Made by a program: the position numbers and the translations under genes. From Chlamydiota bacterium (lineage in GTDB: Bacteria > Chlamydiota > Chlamydiia > Chlamydiales > Rhabdochlamydiaceae), in the NCBI GenBank assembly GCA_027348355.1, contig DAIEPN010000053.1:1-5709 (forward strand): a stretch of 5,709 nt of DNA. Direction: 5' to 3'. Below, piece by piece: positions 5,482 to 5,709 of the stretch. The notes under the pieces are model-generated. The model was not told the DNA's origin, made no database searches, and worked only from the letters and a program-made list of their open reading frames with translations. Numbering within the stretch: the stretch's first letter is position 1; each line of letters opens with the position of its first letter.

Positions 5482-5709
5482 ATGGTTTTTTTAGATAAAA
5501 ACAGTACGTATCAGCAGGCTATCGATAGCTACAACCAAATCTCTTCGGTTTTAGATCAGTATCAGCAAAAACGTGTGCTTGGGTCAGTCCTTTCACTTGA
5601 TTCGGAGGGAAATCTAGCAGCACGAAATAAGTCTTTTTTGATTGAGCCGATCAGACGATTTTTTGAAGAAAAATTCTGTGGGAAAACCTATGATCCAGAA
5701 AAAATCGTA
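5482..5709 (+). CDS. Unrecognised protein, N-terminal 76 residues only
   Basis: An open frame runs from the ATG at 5482 to the right edge with no stop, and an in-frame stop at 5461-5463 limits it upstream, so this is the 5' part of a longer gene. The visible part begins MVFLDKNSTYQQAIDSYNQI and contains a Gln/Tyr-rich, likely helical stretch (residues 10-30), then VLGSVLSLDSEGNLAARNKS and a basic/aromatic IRRFFEEKF. There is no signal peptide, membrane segment or family motif I recognise. No Shine-Dalgarno sequence precedes the ATG; the leader just upstream is AAAACTCT. Codon use resembles the neighbours. An uncharacterised chlamydial cytosolic or secreted protein is possible, but nothing visible proves it. 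Confidence 0.7.
   Translation, partial: MVFLDKNSTYQQAIDSYNQISSVLDQYQQKRVLGSVLSLDSEGNLAARNKSFLIEPIRRFFEEKFCGKTYDPEKIV

Overview
The window looks like a chromosomal segment from a member of the Chlamydiae outside the classical Chlamydiaceae (an environmental or 'chlamydia-like' lineage). This is inference from gene content. The type I methionine aminopeptidase carries an N-terminal SEC-C zinc-ribbon extension of the kind found in chlamydial MAPs. Its convergent neighbour is a lineage-specific multi-pass membrane/coiled-coil protein, in the position that CT850 holds next to map (CT851) in C. trachomatis. Base composition is moderately AT-rich. The ADP-heptose genes at the left argue against Chlamydia proper, whose truncated LPS lacks heptose. 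I do not name a genus.

Layout, left to right. Positions 1-2234 (+) hold the 3'-truncated-by-window-edge view of hldD (its first ~30 codons lie outside) followed by hldE, overlapping by 7 bp, as an LPS inner-core heptose operon. Positions 2235-2347 are a convergent intergenic region with a possible htpX terminator. Positions 2348-3268 (-) encode the membrane zinc protease HtpX. Positions 3269-3420 are a divergent promoter region. Positions 3421-4353 (+) encode a protein with about four membrane segments and a long cytosol-facing coiled coil. It runs tail-to-tail into map (4330-5217, -), and the two genes share 24 bp. Positions 5230-5481 are an AT-rich region with the map promoter and candidate promoters for the last gene. 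Positions 5482 to the right edge (+) are the first 76 codons of an unrecognised protein.

HldE and HldD belong to one pathway: the kinase half of HldE makes heptose 1,7-bisphosphate and HldD epimerises ADP-heptose. The adenylyltransferase half of HldE appears degenerate here: the HxGH nucleotide-binding motif reads HGMS and the KG/RP loop is gone. The pathway would therefore need a separate adenylyltransferase encoded elsewhere. This is the strongest oddity in the window.

HtpX (envelope protein quality control), MAP (N-terminal methionine removal) and the coiled-coil membrane protein show no functional link beyond proximity. No mobile elements, RNA genes or CRISPR arrays were seen.
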